Source: Sinorhizobium fredii USDA 205
GTDB taxonomy: Bacteria; Pseudomonadota; Alphaproteobacteria; Rhizobiales; Rhizobiaceae
DNA: 64,000 nucleotides
Assembly (NCBI RefSeq): GCF_001461695.1
Contig: NZ_AUTC01000144.1
Location: forward strand, 1-64,000
Direction: 5' to 3'
Position numbers and translations under genes: made by a program. Every line of letters starts with the position of its first letter. Position 1 is the stretch's first letter. The notes beneath the pieces were generated by a model. The model was not told where the DNA came from, ran no database searches, and worked only from the letters and a program-made list of their open reading frames with translations. Below, in pieces: positions 18,784-29,272 of the stretch.

Positions 18784-19815
18784 TCAGGGGCGCGATTCGG
18801 CCTGTGGCGGGGGAGCGGTCGACTCGCGCAGGATGAGTTCGACGGGCCAGAGCTCGTGGATCTCTTCGGCCGCCCGCCCGCCCAGGAGCTGCAGCACGAG
18901 GTCTGCCGCCCGTGCCCCGGCCGCGCGGATGGATGAGCGGGTCGCCGACAGCGACGGCACCATGTTGTCGGCCGTCAGATACGGAAAGACGTCGTCATGG
19001 GCGATCACCGAGATGTCCTTCCCGACGACCAGCCCGCGGGAACGCACCGCCCGGTAGATTCCCAGAGCCGTCATCATCGAGCCGGCCACGAAGGCCGTCG
19101 GCCGCGGCGATTGCTCGAGGAAGGACCGGGCGAAGCGGAAGCCGAGTTCGTCGGTGAAGTGGCCGTGGGCGACAAGGCGCGGATCGAAGGCGATGCCCCG
19201 CTCCTCGAGGGCGTCGCGATAGCCCTTGTCGCGATGCAGCGAGAAGGTCCGGCCGGCTCGACCGTTGATCATCGCGATGCGCCGGTGGCCGAGGTCGAGC
19301 AGATGCGCGGTGGCGCGGCGGAGGGCCCCCTCGTTGTCAATGTCGAGCCAGGCATGCGTCACGTCGGTCTCGGAGCGGCCATGCACGAGGAAGGGAAAGC
19401 CGAGCTCACGAAGAAAGGCGATGCGCTCGTCATTCGGCTCCGGCGAATGAACGATGACCGCATCGACCCGGCCACTGGCAACGAGCCGGCTGTAGAGCGG
19501 AATCTCGTCGGTCAAACCCCGGTCCGCCGTCGGGCTGACGAGAATGTCGATGTCCTCGCCATCGAGCCGCTCGGCCATGCCGCTCATGAATTCGGCGAAC
19601 TGAAATTCCCCGCTGCGGCCCATGACGACGCCGATCGCACCGGCGCGGCCGGTGACCAGACGTACCGCATTGATGTTGGGGCGATAGCCGAGCCGAACGG
19701 CCTCTTCGGCCACCCGTTGGCGGGTCTTCTCGCTCACCTCCGGGTAGCCGCTCAGCGCTCGGCTGACCGTCGTCGGCGAAAGGCCCAGTTGGCGGGCGAA
19801 CTCCTTGAGCTTCAT
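18784..19815 (-). CDS. thuR: ThuR, LacI-family regulator of the trehalose locus
   Basis: 343 aa, normal for LacI proteins. The N-terminal helix-turn-helix with hinge is seen as LKEFARQLGLSPTTVSRALSG and NINAVRLVTGRAG. The C-terminal periplasmic-binding-protein-like domain would bind a sugar. It is divergent from thuEFGKAB and separated by a 374-base region rich in operator-like repeats. The thuR name follows from the gene order known in Sinorhizobium meliloti. Confidence 0.85.
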   Translation of the reverse strand: MKLKEFARQLGLSPTTVSRALSGYPEVSEKTRQRVAEEAVRLGYRPNINAVRLVTGRAGAIGVVMGRSGEFQFAEFMSGMAERLDGEDIDILVSPTADRGLTDEIPLYSRLVASGRVDAVIVHSPEPNDERIAFLRELGFPFLVHGRSETDVTHAWLDIDNEGALRRATAHLLDLGHRRIAMINGRAGRTFSLHRDKGYRDALEERGIAFDPRLVAHGHFTDELGFRFARSFLEQSPRPTAFVAGSMMTALGIYRAVRSRGLVVGKDISVIAHDDVFPYLTADNMVPSLSATRSSIRAAGARAADLVLQLLGGRAAEEIHELWPVELILRESTAPPPQAESRP

Positions 19816-19939
19816 GCGGCCTATCTATTCCCTTAGCCCGTTCCCCGATCAGGAATATACGCCTTTACCGCAAGGGACAACCGATCGCTGGACGCCGCAT
19901 CCGGCGCGGAACGGAGCCTGCTTTGCGCTCCGCGATTAG

Positions 19940-19956
19940 CCAAATCGTTTTAAATT
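19940..19956. promoter_or_regulatory. Putative ThuR operator 1
   Basis: CCAAATCGTTTTAAATT. It has the central CG expected of LacI-family sites and nearly repeats the site at 20125. Confidence 0.5.
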
Positions 19957-20031
19957 TGTTCGGCGCGACACGCATTGTGAAATTCCGACCAAGAAAACTC
20001 GCAGAAGAGTTGCAAACAGCATAAAACATTG

Positions 20032-20055
20032 AATATACGACATTATTCGTATATT
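20032..20055. promoter_or_regulatory. Perfect inverted repeat in the thu control region
   Basis: AATATACGA, six bases, then TCGTATATT: a perfect 9+9 palindrome. A half copy (AATATACG) lies at 19853-19860. It does not look like a LacI site, so another regulator is likely. Confidence 0.6.
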
Positions 20056-20124
20056 ATTTGCGTCCGAAGATTTGCGAGCGGCGGCATATTGACAACATTT
20101 GAGGCTTCTGACACTTTTTTCCAG

Positions 20125-20142
20125 CCAAACCGTTTTCGAATT
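20125..20142. promoter_or_regulatory. Putative ThuR operator 2
   Basis: CCAAACCGTTTTCGAATT, a near repeat of the site at 19940, lying 47 bases before the thuE start, where a bound repressor would block transcription. Confidence 0.55.
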
Positions 20143-20189
20143 TGCTGAGGAGCTTTCGAGCGGTGGAGGATTTGGAGGAGCCATCGATC

Positions 20190-21455
20190 ATGACACTTCT
20201 GCTGAAGACCTTGACTTTTTGCGCCGCTCTCGGCGCTGCCGATCTTGCCGCCGCCGCCGCGGAGCTTTCGCTTGCGGCCAACACCACCGGCAAGAATGTG
20301 CATTTCATGCGCGAGCAGCTCGACGCCTTCGAAAAGAAGACCGGCCACAAGGTCAGTCTCGTCACCATGCCGTCGTCGAGCAGCGAGCAGTTCAGCCAGT
20401 ACCGGCTGTGGCTGGCGGCCGGAAACAAGGACGTCGACGTCTACCAGACGGACGTCATCTGGGCGCCGCAGCTCGCCGACCAGTTCGTCGACTTGACCGC
20501 GGCCGCGAAAGACGTGGTCGGCGCGCACTTCCCGTCGATCATCCAGTCGCAGACCGTCAACGGCAAGCTGGTGGCGCTGCCGATCTTCACCGACGCGCCG
20601 GCGCTCTACTATCGCAAGGACCTCCTGGAGAAATACGGCAAGACGCCGCCGAAGACCTGGGACGAGCTGGCGGCGACCGCCAAGGAGATCCAGGAGAAGG
20701 AGCACGCCGCCGGAAAGGCCGATCTCTGGGGCTTCGTCTTCCAGGGCAACGCCTATGAGGGGCTGACCTGCAACGCGCTCGAATGGATCAAGTCGTCCGG
20801 CGGCGGACAGATCGTCGAGCCGGATGGGACGATCTCGGTCAACAACGAAAAGGCGGCCGCGGCCATCGAGCGGGCCAAGAGCTGGATCGGCACGATCGCG
20901 CCGGAGGGCGTGCTTGCCTACCAGGAGGAGGAATCGCGCGGCGTCTGGCAGACCGGCAATGCCGTCTTCATGCGCAACTGGCCCTATGCCTATGCGCTCG
21001 GAAACGGCGACGACAGCGCCGTCAAGGGCAAGTTCGACGTGATGCCGCTGCCGACCGCCACCGACGGCGACAAGCCCTCATCTGCGCTCGGCGGCTGGAA
21101 CCTGGCGGTGTCGAAATATTCCGACGAACAGGAAGCGGCGATCGAGCTTGTCAAGTTCCTCTCGTCGAAGGACGTGCAGAAAGCTCGCGCGCTGCAGCTG
21201 TCGCAACTGCCGACGATCGCCGCCCTTTACGACGATGCCGAGATCGCCGCCGCGCAGCCCTTCATGCCGAACTGGAAGCCGATCTTCCAAAGCGCCGTGC
21301 CGCGCCCTTCCGCGGTGACCAAGGTCAAGTACAACGAGGTCTCCTCGAAGCTCTGGAGCGCCGTCCATAACACGCTCTCGGGCGACGGAACCGCCGCCGA
21401 GAATCTCGAACTCCTGGAAGTTGAGCTGACCGAGCTCAAAGGCGACAGCTGGTAA
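20190..21455 (+). CDS. thuE: ThuE, trehalose/maltitol-type periplasmic binding protein
   Basis: 421 aa family-1 solute-binding protein. The start at 20190 has GGAGGAG six to ten bases upstream; the frame is open further but lacks such a site. A signal peptide ends around residue 24 (ADLAAAAAEL). The mature part has the family features QYRLWLAAGNKDVDVYQTD and WNLAVSKYSDEQEAA. In rhizobia the thu system imports trehalose, maltitol and sucrose isomers. A 13-base-pair hairpin separates it from thuF. Confidence 0.9.
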   Translation: MTLLLKTLTFCAALGAADLAAAAAELSLAANTTGKNVHFMREQLDAFEKKTGHKVSLVTMPSSSSEQFSQYRLWLAAGNKDVDVYQTDVIWAPQLADQFVDLTAAAKDVVGAHFPSIIQSQTVNGKLVALPIFTDAPALYYRKDLLEKYGKTPPKTWDELAATAKEIQEKEHAAGKADLWGFVFQGNAYEGLTCNALEWIKSSGGGQIVEPDGTISVNNEKAAAAIERAKSWIGTIAPEGVLAYQEEESRGVWQTGNAVFMRNWPYAYALGNGDDSAVKGKFDVMPLPTATDGDKPSSALGGWNLAVSKYSDEQEAAIELVKFLSSKDVQKARALQLSQLPTIAALYDDAEIAAAQPFMPNWKPIFQSAVPRPSAVTKVKYNEVSSKLWSAVHNTLSGDGTAAENLELLEVELTELKGDSW

Positions 21456-21518
21456 CCTCCCCCGGGCGGGGTGGCGCTGGATAATGTGCACCTCTCTCCC
21501 CGCCTTGCAGCTGTCGCC

Positions 21519-21550
21519 GGGGATGGCGGCCCACTCCGGCCGCCATCCCC
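21519..21550 (+). terminator. Intercistronic hairpin between thuE and thuF
   Basis: GGGGATGGCGGCC (21519-21531) pairs perfectly with GGCCGCCATCCCC (21538-21550) around a 6-base loop. No U-run follows. As after ehuB, it probably stabilises the binding-protein mRNA or lets only part of transcription continue. Confidence 0.65.
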
Positions 21551-21599
21551 CTCTCAAAACCCTGCGGCGAAAGCCGAACGGCAAAGGGGACCAAAGCTC

Positions 21600-22585
21600 A
21601 TGACCGATCTCACAGTCGCGGATGCACGCGCCGCGCTTGCGCATCCGAGCCATATCAATTCGGACCTCAAGGCCCAGCGCGTCCGCTCGGCCTGGGTGTT
21701 CCTGGCGCCGACCCTCATGGTGCTGGCGCTCGTCGCGGGCTGGCCGCTCGTCCGGACCATCTACTTCAGCTTCACCGATGCTTCGCTGACGAACCTTGGC
21801 GGCGCCGAGTTCGTCGGCTTTCAAAACTATCTTTCCTGGATCACGCTGAAGAGCGGCCGGACCATCTACAAGGGCCTGCTCGCCGATCCCGCCTGGTGGA
21901 ACGCCGTCTGGAACACGCTGAAATTCACCGTGATTTCCGTCAGCATCGAGACGGCGCTGGGCCTGGTCGTCGCCCTGGTGCTGAACGCCCATTTTCCCGG
22001 CCGCGGCCTGGTGCGGGCGGCAATCCTCATTCCCTGGGCGATCCCGACGATCGTCTCGGCCAAGATGTGGGCCTGGATGCTCAACGACCAGTTCGGCATC
22101 CTGAACGAGATATTCGTCGGGCTCGGGCTGATCAGCCAGAAGATCGCCTGGACCGCCAGTCCCGATACCGCGATGGTCGCCGTGCTCATCGTCGACGTCT
22201 GGAAGACGACGCCGTTCATGGCGCTCCTGATCCTCGCCGGACTGCAGATGGTGCCGATCGACATCTACGAGGCGGCGAAGATCGACGGGGTCCATCCGAT
22301 CCGGGTCTTCTGGCGCGTGACCCTGCCGCTCATCCGGCCGGCGCTGATGGTCGCGGTGATCTTCCGCATGCTCGACGCGCTGCGCATCTTCGACCTCATC
22401 TATGTGCTGACCCCCAATAACGCGCAGACCAAGACGATGTCGGTGCTGGCCCGCGAGAACCTCTTCGATTTCGACAAGTTCGCCTACGGCGCCGCCGCCT
22501 CGACGATGCTGTTCCTGATCATCGCCTCGATCACCGTCCTCTACATGTGGTTCGGGCGCGTCAACTTCGAAGGGGGGGAACGCTG

Positions 22586-22586
<1 letters not shown>
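21600..22586 (+). CDS. thuF: ThuF, sugar ABC transporter permease (MalF type)
   Basis: 328 aa with about six membrane helices. The start at 21600 (MTDLTVADAR) has AAGGGG upstream. The EAA loop for ThuK docking is visible as YEAAKIDGVHPIRVFWRVTLPL. It pairs with ThuG to form the disaccharide channel. Its stop overlaps the thuG start (ATGA). Confidence 0.9.
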
Positions 22587-23416
<830 letters not shown>

Positions 23417-23433
23417 AGATTTAGGAGACGAAC

Positions 23434-24459
23434 ATGGCAGAGCTGCAATTGCGCGACATCCGCAAATCCTTCGGCGCATTCGACGTCATCAAGGGCGTCA
23501 GCATGGACATAAGGGCGGGCGAGTTCATGGTTTTCGTCGGTCCGTCCGGTTGCGGGAAATCGACGCTTTTAAGACTGATCGCCGGTCTCGAGGAAATCAG
23601 CTCCGGCACGCTGGCCTTCGACGGCGAGGTCGTCAATCATCTCGTGCCGTCGAAACGCGGCATCGCGATGGTGTTCCAATCCTATGCGCTCTATCCGCAC
23701 ATGACGGTGTTCGAGAACATGGCTTTCGGGATGCAGCTTGCCGGCAAGGACAAGGAGCAGTGCCGAAAGCGGGTCGAGGCGGCGGCGGAGATGCTGCAGC
23801 TCACGCCCTATCTCGAGCGCCTGCCGCGCCAGCTATCCGGCGGCCAGCGGCAGCGCGTCGCGATCGGTCGGGCGATCGTGCGCGATCCGAAGGTCTTCCT
23901 GTTCGACGAGCCGCTTTCCAACCTCGATGCGGCCTTGCGCGTCGCGACCCGCATCGAGATCGCCAGGCTTCATCGCAGCATGCACAAGACGACGATGATC
24001 TATGTCACCCATGATCAGGTCGAGGCGATGACGCTTGCCGATCGCATCTGCGTGCTCCGTGACGGGCGCGTCGAACAGATCGGCACGCCGCTGGAGCTCT
24101 ACGAAAATCCGAACTCGGTCTTTGTTGCCGGGTTCATCGGCTCACCGAAGATGAATTTCCTCTCCGGCCCCTTCGCCGCGCTCTACGAAGCCGAGACGAT
24201 CGGCATCCGGGCCGAGCACCTGGAGATCGCCGAGGACGGGCAATGGGCCGGAACGGTCATCCATTCCGAGATGCTCGGTTCCGATAGCTACATCTATCTC
24301 GACATCGGCGCCGGCGAGCCGGTGATCGTCCGGGAGAACGGCACGTCGCGGCATCAGCCCGGCGAGACGGTGCGGATCTTGCCGGAGGCCGGCCAGATCC
24401 ACAGTTTCGACGCAGCGGGACGGTCGATCGGACGCCACATCATGCGAGGTGCCGCCTAG
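23434..24459 (+). CDS. thuK: ThuK, sugar ABC transporter ATPase (MalK/UgpC type)
   Basis: 341 aa. Walker [10 protein letters not shown] is at residues 36-44, the signature is LSGGQRQR, Walker B is [14 protein letters not shown] and the switch His lies in [12 protein letters not shown]-terminal regulatory OB-type domain (about residues 240-341) includes [10 protein letters not shown]. It powers ThuFG. A GGAGACGAAC site precedes the ATG. Confidence 0.92.
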   Translation: MAELQLRDIRKSFGAFDVIKGVSMDIRAGEFMVFVGPSGCGKSTLLRLIAGLEEISSGTLAFDGEVVNHLVPSKRGIAMVFQSYALYPHMTVFENMAFGMQLAGKDKEQCRKRVEAAAEMLQLTPYLERLPRQLSGGQRQRVAIGRAIVRDPKVFLFDEPLSNLDAALRVATRIEIARLHRSMHKTTMIYVTHDQVEAMTLADRICVLRDGRVEQIGTPLELYENPNSVFVAGFIGSPKMNFLSGPFAALYEAETIGIRAEHLEIAEDGQWAGTVIHSEMLGSDSYIYLDIGAGEPVIVRENGTSRHQPGETVRILPEAGQIHSFDAAGRSIGRHIMRGAA

Positions 24460-24600
24460 GTCATATCGAAATCGGATCATTTCCGAAGGCCAGACGTTAG
24501 ACCGGGTAGGGCGAAATCCCAGCCCGACCCCGGTCGACTGATTCAATTCACGAACAGCGGGCACCCCGCGGCGGATGCCCCAATCAGCAGGAGAACGACC

Positions 24601-25386
24601 TTGTCTATCAACACCATCGTATGGGGTGAGAACATCCACGAGCAGACCAATGCCGTCGTGCGGGAGATCTATCCGGACGGCATGCACAACACCATTGCCG
24701 CGGCGCTGAACACCGATCCGGCGATCAAGGCGACGACGGCGACGCTGCAGGAGCCGGAACATGGGCTCAGCGAAGAGCGGCTGGCTTCGGCCGACGTGCT
24801 TCTGTGGTGGGGTCACAAGGACCATGGAGCCGTCGACGACGCGATCGTCGAGCGGGTCGCCAAGCGGGTCTGGGAGGGCATGGGGCTGATCGTGCTGCAT
24901 TCCGGCCATTTCTCCAAAGTCTTCAAGCGGCTGATGGGCACGCCCTGCGCGCTTAAATGGCGCGAGGCGGGCGAGCGCGAGCGCGTCTGGGTGGTCAACC
25001 CGCGCCATCCGATCGCCGAAGGGCTCAGCGACAATTTCGTCCTGGAGTATGAGGAAATGTATGGCGAGCAGTTCTCCGTGCCGGAGCCGCTGGAGACGGT
25101 GTTCATCTCCTGGTTTGCCGGCGGCGAGGTGTTCCGCTCGGGGCTGACATGGCGGCGCGGCGCCGGCAACATCTTCTATTTCCGTCCCGGCCACGAGACC
25201 TATCCCACCTACCACGATGAAACGGTGCAGCGCGTGCTGCGCAATTCGGTAAAATGGGCCTGCAACCCTCAAGGGTCCTACAAGGCGATCCACGAGGCGC
25301 CGAACGTGCCGGTGGAAAGTGCGCTGGAGCCGATCGTCGAGCGCGGCCCGAAACTGCACGGCGCCGGTGAAGCTGGCTACAGATGA
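24601..25386 (+). CDS. thuA: ThuA, trehalose utilisation protein
   Basis: 261 aa, starting with TTG at 24601 after AGGAGAACGACC. It matches the ThuA family (class-I glutamine-amidotransferase-like fold): [20 protein letters not shown] at the start and [12 protein letters not shown] in the middle. With ThuB it processes disaccharides through 3-keto derivatives in the cytoplasm; the exact step of ThuA is not settled. The stop overlaps the region where thuB begins. Confidence 0.92.
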   Translation: MSINTIVWGENIHEQTNAVVREIYPDGMHNTIAAALNTDPAIKATTATLQEPEHGLSEERLASADVLLWWGHKDHGAVDDAIVERVAKRVWEGMGLIVLHSGHFSKVFKRLMGTPCALKWREAGERERVWVVNPRHPIAEGLSDNFVLEYEEMYGEQFSVPEPLETVFISWFAGGEVFRSGLTWRRGAGNIFYFRPGHETYPTYHDETVQRVLRNSVKWACNPQGSYKAIHEAPNVPVESALEPIVERGPKLHGAGEAGYR

Positions 25387-25397
25387 GGAGGCTGCCG

Positions 25398-26486
25398 ATG
25401 CGTCTGCTGATACTCGGAACCGGCGGCATGGCAAACAGCCATGCAAACGCCTTCGCCAAGATAGACAGCGTCGAAATGGTCGGCGCCGTTGATGTCGATC
25501 CAAACCGCGCCAGAGCCTTTGCCGCCCAGCACGGCATCGAGCACATCTTCACCTCGCTCGAGGAGGCGATCGCCTGGGGGCAATTCGATGCCGCAACCAA
25601 CGTCACCCCCGACAAGGCGCATCATCCGACGACGCTGGCGCTGCTTGCCGCCGGCAAGCACGTGCTCTGCGAGAAGCCGCTGGCGGAGAACTATGAAAAG
25701 GCCGCGGAAATGGCCGCGGCGGCCGAGCGCTCCGGCCTCGTCGCCATGGTCAACCTCACCTACCGCAACGTGGCGCCGCTTCAGAAGGCCCGCGAACTGG
25801 TGCTTGCCGGGGCGATCGGCGAGGTCAGGCATCTGGAAGCCTCCTACCTGCAGAGCTGGCTGGTGTCGAAGGCCTGGGGCGATTGGGCAAGCGAGTCGCA
25901 ATGGCTGTGGCGCCTTTCTACCCGGCACGGCTCGAACGGCGTACTCGGCGATGTCGGCATCCATATCCTCGATTTTGCCGGCTACGGGGCCGGCAGTTCG
26001 GTCGAGCGGGTGTTCGCGCGGCTGAAGACCTTCGACAAGGTGCCCGGCAACCGGATCGGCGAATACGACCTCGATGCCAATGACAGTTTCGCGATGACCG
26101 TTGAATTCGACAGCGGCGCCATGGGCGTCATTCATGCAAGCCGCTGGGCGACCGGCCATCTCAACGAACTGCGGTTGAGGCTGCATGGCGACAAGGGGGC
26201 GCTTGAGGTGATCCACACGCCGGATGGCTCAAGCCTCCGGGCCTGCCTCGGGCCCGATGTCGAAAAGGCGATCTGGCGGGAGATCGATGCGGGCACCGTT
26301 CCGACCAACTACGAGCGCTTCGTCGCTGCGGTTCAAGCCGGGCAGTTGGTCGAGCCCAACTTCCGCCATGCCGCCGACCTGCAGAAGGTCCTCGATCTGG
26401 CGATCGAGACCGAGCGCGAACGGCGGGAACTCGGCGTCGCCGACATGGAGTGGGTCCAGGACGGGCGGCTCGCCGTCGGCGGGTGA
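25398..26486 (+). CDS. thuB: ThuB, Gfo/Idh/MocA-family oxidoreductase
   Basis: 362 aa from the ATG at 25398, which has GAGGAGG five bases upstream; an ATG at 25383 overlapping the thuA stop would add five residues. The NAD(P)-binding motif is LLILGTGGMANSHANAF, and the family EKP motif is CEKPLAENY. Gfo/Idh/MocA dehydrogenases oxidise sugar hydroxyls, fitting 3-keto-disaccharide formation. Last gene of the thu operon, followed by three hairpins. Confidence 0.9.
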   Translation: MRLLILGTGGMANSHANAFAKIDSVEMVGAVDVDPNRARAFAAQHGIEHIFTSLEEAIAWGQFDAATNVTPDKAHHPTTLALLAAGKHVLCEKPLAENYEKAAEMAAAAERSGLVAMVNLTYRNVAPLQKARELVLAGAIGEVRHLEASYLQSWLVSKAWGDWASESQWLWRLSTRHGSNGVLGDVGIHILDFAGYGAGSSVERVFARLKTFDKVPGNRIGEYDLDANDSFAMTVEFDSGAMGVIHASRWATGHLNELRLRLHGDKGALEVIHTPDGSSLRACLGPDVEKAIWREIDAGTVPTNYERFVAAVQAGQLVEPNFRHAADLQKVLDLAIETERERRELGVADMEWVQDGRLAVGG

Positions 26487-26496
26487 AGCAAAGGTG

Positions 26497-26606
26497 CTCC
26501 CGCCTTCCCGTGATCCGCAAGGCGGGAGATCAGGGACCACGGCTTCGGTTCAAATCGAAGCCGTGGTGCTTTCGATCATTTCGCCGTTTGAAACGGCGAA
26601 ATGATC
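26497..26606 (+). terminator. Three consecutive perfect hairpins after thuB
   Basis: Hairpin 1 is CTCCCGCCTT (26497) with AAGGCGGGAG (26519). Hairpin 2 is ACCACGGCTTCG (26536) with CGAAGCCGTGGT (26556), followed by GCTTTC. Hairpin 3 is a 33-base palindrome with 16-base arms around one base (26574-26606). Together they should end the thu transcript and may be a repeat cluster. Confidence 0.7.
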
Positions 26607-26667
26607 AACTCCTTGGATTGCGCAATTCCGGACGGAGTACCGTTATCCACTTTTCCTAGAAATTGCT

Positions 26668-27024
26668 CTAGGCGTGCATGTGGTGACGATAGTCCCAGAC
26701 TGCCCAGGCGGCGATTGCGGCGATGAGCACGCCGAGGATGACGTGAGTCCACATCGCGTTCACATTCGCCATGAAGCCGAGCATCCAGGGAGACACGATC
26801 AACCACAGGCCGATCACCATATTGGCCCATTCCTCCCATTCGGCGAAGGCCGAAAGGGTCGCGACCGCCAGGGCGCCGAGCACGATCGCGGCGATCCAGG
26901 CGTTCCAGGTCGCCGTCGTATCCGATGCGAAGCCGATGACCCAGGGAGAGAGGAACAGGCAGACTGCCAGGACCAGATTGGCCCAATCCTGACTTCTTCT
27001 TCCTGCCATGAGAGTGTTTGGCAT
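26668..27024 (-). CDS. SPW-repeat membrane protein
   Basis: 118 aa from the ATG at 27024, which has GGAGG five bases upstream (a GTG at 27036 is less likely). Two copies of the SPW motif are clear: FLSPWVIGF and IVSPWMLGF, each within a pair of membrane helices, so four helices in all. The family function is unknown. A related repeat occurs inside the large fusion protein at 46414. Single gene, convergent with thuB. Confidence 0.87.
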   Translation of the reverse strand: MPNTLMAGRRSQDWANLVLAVCLFLSPWVIGFASDTTATWNAWIAAIVLGALAVATLSAFAEWEEWANMVIGLWLIVSPWMLGFMANVNAMWTHVILGVLIAAIAAWAVWDYRHHMHA

Positions 27025-27414
27025 GACAACCTCCACGTATGAAGCTTGATCAAAGCGTCACCACTCTCGTGCAACACACGTTCCAGCTCCGGTCGTTTGG
27101 GATCGCACGGTTACCGTAACGCCTTGAATTGCTGTTGTAATTTTATCCTGAAATCGGTTCCAATACAAGGAATCCCGCAATGTGCGGTTTTTGCAGGTTA
27201 TTCCGCTTGCGCATGATCTTTGGGGACCGCCGAATCGGCGGTCGTGCGCAGGTTGTTTCGGCCTCGGCACCGCGCGTTCTTGCCAGCCGCGACGACGTTG
27301 AGGCCTTCCGTCCGGGCGGAAAACGAGCCGGCGCGAGGCCATTTGTCTGTGGCGTGGAACTGTCCTATGACGTTTGCTCACCGAAACCGTCCCTCTTCGC
27401 AATGCGAGGCCAGC
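27025..27414. other. Intergenic region before the AraC gene
   Basis: About 390 bases between divergent genes. It should hold both promoters; I see no repeat or operator. An in-frame ATG at 27367 would extend the AraC protein by 16 residues into this region. Confidence 0.3.
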
Positions 27415-28257
27415 ATGGCTCACCGGCCCGTCGATGCACACGCCTTCTGGCGCGATCCGGCACTCCCCTTCCTGGAGGCGCGCCAGGTCGCCGACGGGCG
27501 CGCCGTCTGTTACGGCCTCCACAGTCACCGGACCTTTTCGATCGGCGCGGTCACCAACGGCCGCAGCAGCTACCGCAACGGCCGCCACCGCCACGACGTT
27601 GCGGCGGGCACGGTCGTTCTGATGAACCCCGAGGACGCCCATGCCTGCAACCCGCTTTGCGACGTGCCGTGGAGCTATCGGATGCTCTATGTGGACATGG
27701 CATGGTTGACGGAGATACAGCAGGTGGCGGACTTCACCCCCTATGCTGCCGTGGCGAGCACCGATCCCCACCTCTATCGCAGCCTCGACCGAATGTTCGA
27801 TGTGCTCTTCGACGCGGAGGTCGAGGTGCTCGCCAAGGAATGCGCGGCGGCCGCCTTCTTCGGCGACCTCGACAAGCGCCTCGAGAAAATTGAGGTGCCA
27901 TTGGCGATGGCAACGCCCCACATCGATCGAGCCGCCGACTTCATCACTGAGCATTGCACGCGCCGCCTGCGGCTGACGGAGATCGCCGACGTCTCGGGCC
28001 TGTCGCCGTCCTATCTCGTCAGGGCCTTCCGGGCGCGCCATGGCATGACGCCCCATGCCTACCAGCTCAACCGCCGCATCCAGTACGGGCAGGGCGAGTT
28101 GCGTCGCGGCCGGCCGATCGTCGACGTGGCGCTATCGGCCGGCTTTGCCGACCAGGCCCATTTCCAGCGGGTCTTCAAGCAGCATGTGGCGGCGACGCCG
28201 CGCCAATATGCCCGCCCGGCGAGCGGCTATGCGGCCGCCGCAGAACCGCAACCGTGA
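27415..28257 (+). CDS. AraC-family transcriptional regulator
   Basis: 280 aa from the ATG at 27415. The N-terminal cupin-like sensing domain (about residues 1-170) includes HSHRTFSIGAV and MNPEDAHACNP. The C-terminal double helix-turn-helix (about 175-275) has TRRLRLTEIADVSGLSPSYL and DVALSAGFADQAHFQRVFK. It is convergent with the LysE-type gene, and this AraC-LysE pairing is common: the regulator probably responds to an amino-acid-like molecule and controls its exporter. Confidence 0.88.
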   Translation: MAHRPVDAHAFWRDPALPFLEARQVADGRAVCYGLHSHRTFSIGAVTNGRSSYRNGRHRHDVAAGTVVLMNPEDAHACNPLCDVPWSYRMLYVDMAWLTEIQQVADFTPYAAVASTDPHLYRSLDRMFDVLFDAEVEVLAKECAAAAFFGDLDKRLEKIEVPLAMATPHIDRAADFITEHCTRRLRLTEIADVSGLSPSYLVRAFRARHGMTPHAYQLNRRIQYGQGELRRGRPIVDVALSAGFADQAHFQRVFKQHVAATPRQYARPASGYAAAAEPQP

Positions 28258-28854
28258 TCAGCCCTCGAAGGCGAGATAGACGGCACTGAGTGCGATGAGC
28301 GCCGCCATGGCCCGGTTGAAGGCGCGCACGCGGCCTGCATCGTCGAGGCAATGGCGCAGGCGCGCCCCGGCATAGGCCCAGGCGGCGATCGAAGCATAGC
28401 AGATGACGAAATAGAGCGCCGCGAACAGCCAGATCCGGAGCGGCCCGCTGCCCATGCCGAAGGCCCCCATGCCGGCGATCGCGGCGAGCCAGGCTTTCGG
28501 ATTGAGCCATTGTTGCGCGGCACCGGAAAGAGCCGAGGGCAGCCGCGGCGCCTTGCCGTCCGCAAACCGCCCGTCGTCCCTCCAGAGGTTTCAGGCGAGA
28601 TAGATCAGGAAGGCGACGCCGGCCGCGCCGATGAGCTTCGACGCCGCCGGCCAGCGCAACAGGAGTTCGGCAAGGCCGAGCCCGCTCAGCAACAAAAGCG
28701 CCGTGAAGCCGACGGTGGCACCGGTCACATGGCCCATGCTGACGCGGAAGCCATGGCGCAGGCCGGTGGCAAGGGCGACGATGTTGACCGGTCCCGGCGA
28801 AATCGAGGCGACTAGCGCAAAGGAGCTCATCGACAGATATAGTGCGAGCGACAT
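28258..28854 (-). pseudogene. LysE/RhtB-family exporter with in-frame stop
   Basis: The frame from 28854 to 28258 encodes a continuous LysE-type amino acid exporter of about 198 residues, interrupted by one TGA at 28591-28593. Before it: SISPGPVNIVALATGLRHG, the family signature, and several helices. After it, in the same frame: GAAQQWLNPKAWLAAI, the second conserved element. At the stop the family usually has Trp (LAW.LW), so a single TGG-to-TGA change explains it. Either a recent loss or a sequencing error. Confidence 0.85.
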
Positions 28855-28861
28855 CGGCCAC

Positions 28862-29272
28862 CTATTTCATTAGCGGCAGGTCGCCGGTCAGCGACCGGAC
28901 CAGCCTGGCGGGGCCGTGAAGGCAAAGGCCGAGATAGCGCAGATGATCGTGCCGCATTTCGCCGATGCCGAGCTCGTAGGCGTCATAGCTCTTGGCGCGC
29001 TGCGCCGCCTCGGTCACGTCGATCACTTCAATTCCCGATGTCGCCTGCGATGCCGCCCGTTTGCGGAGCTCCATCAAACCGTCGGTGTCCGACATCAGGA
29101 TCGGCATGACGATGGTGGTGATGCCCTGGTGGCGGTTGCCGTCGGCGTCGAGGACGGCATGGCCGATCAGATCCGGCCGCTCCTTGCCAAGGGTCATGGC
29201 GAGTATGGCGGCGGTGTTGGCGATCAGGCCTCGCGGCAAATCCTGGTCGATGATGAATGCGCAGCGTGTCAC
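28862..29272 (-). CDS. DUF2000 family protein
   Basis: 136 aa starting with GTG at 29272 after GAGGAAG. The pattern CAFIIDQDLPRGLIANTAAILA, then IGHAVLDADG and ITTIVMPIL, fits DUF2000, a small cytoplasmic family of unknown function. It lies upstream of and in line with the LysE gene, seven bases away, so both form an operon opposite the AraC gene. Confidence 0.85.
   Translation of the reverse strand: MTRCAFIIDQDLPRGLIANTAAILAMTLGKERPDLIGHAVLDADGNRHQGITTIVMPILMSDTDGLMELRKRAASQATSGIEVIDVTEAAQRAKSYDAYELGIGEMRHDHLRYLGLCLHGPARLVRSLTGDLPLMK

Larger units (their letters stand above)
19816..20189. promoter_or_regulatory. thuR-thuE divergent control region
   Basis: 374 bases, distinctly AT-rich in the middle. 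It holds two LacI-type sites about 185 bases apart (19940-19956 and 20125-20142), a perfect 9-base inverted repeat (20032-20055) and a lone half of that repeat near 19853. Core promoter hexamers are not clear enough to call. Confidence 0.6.
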
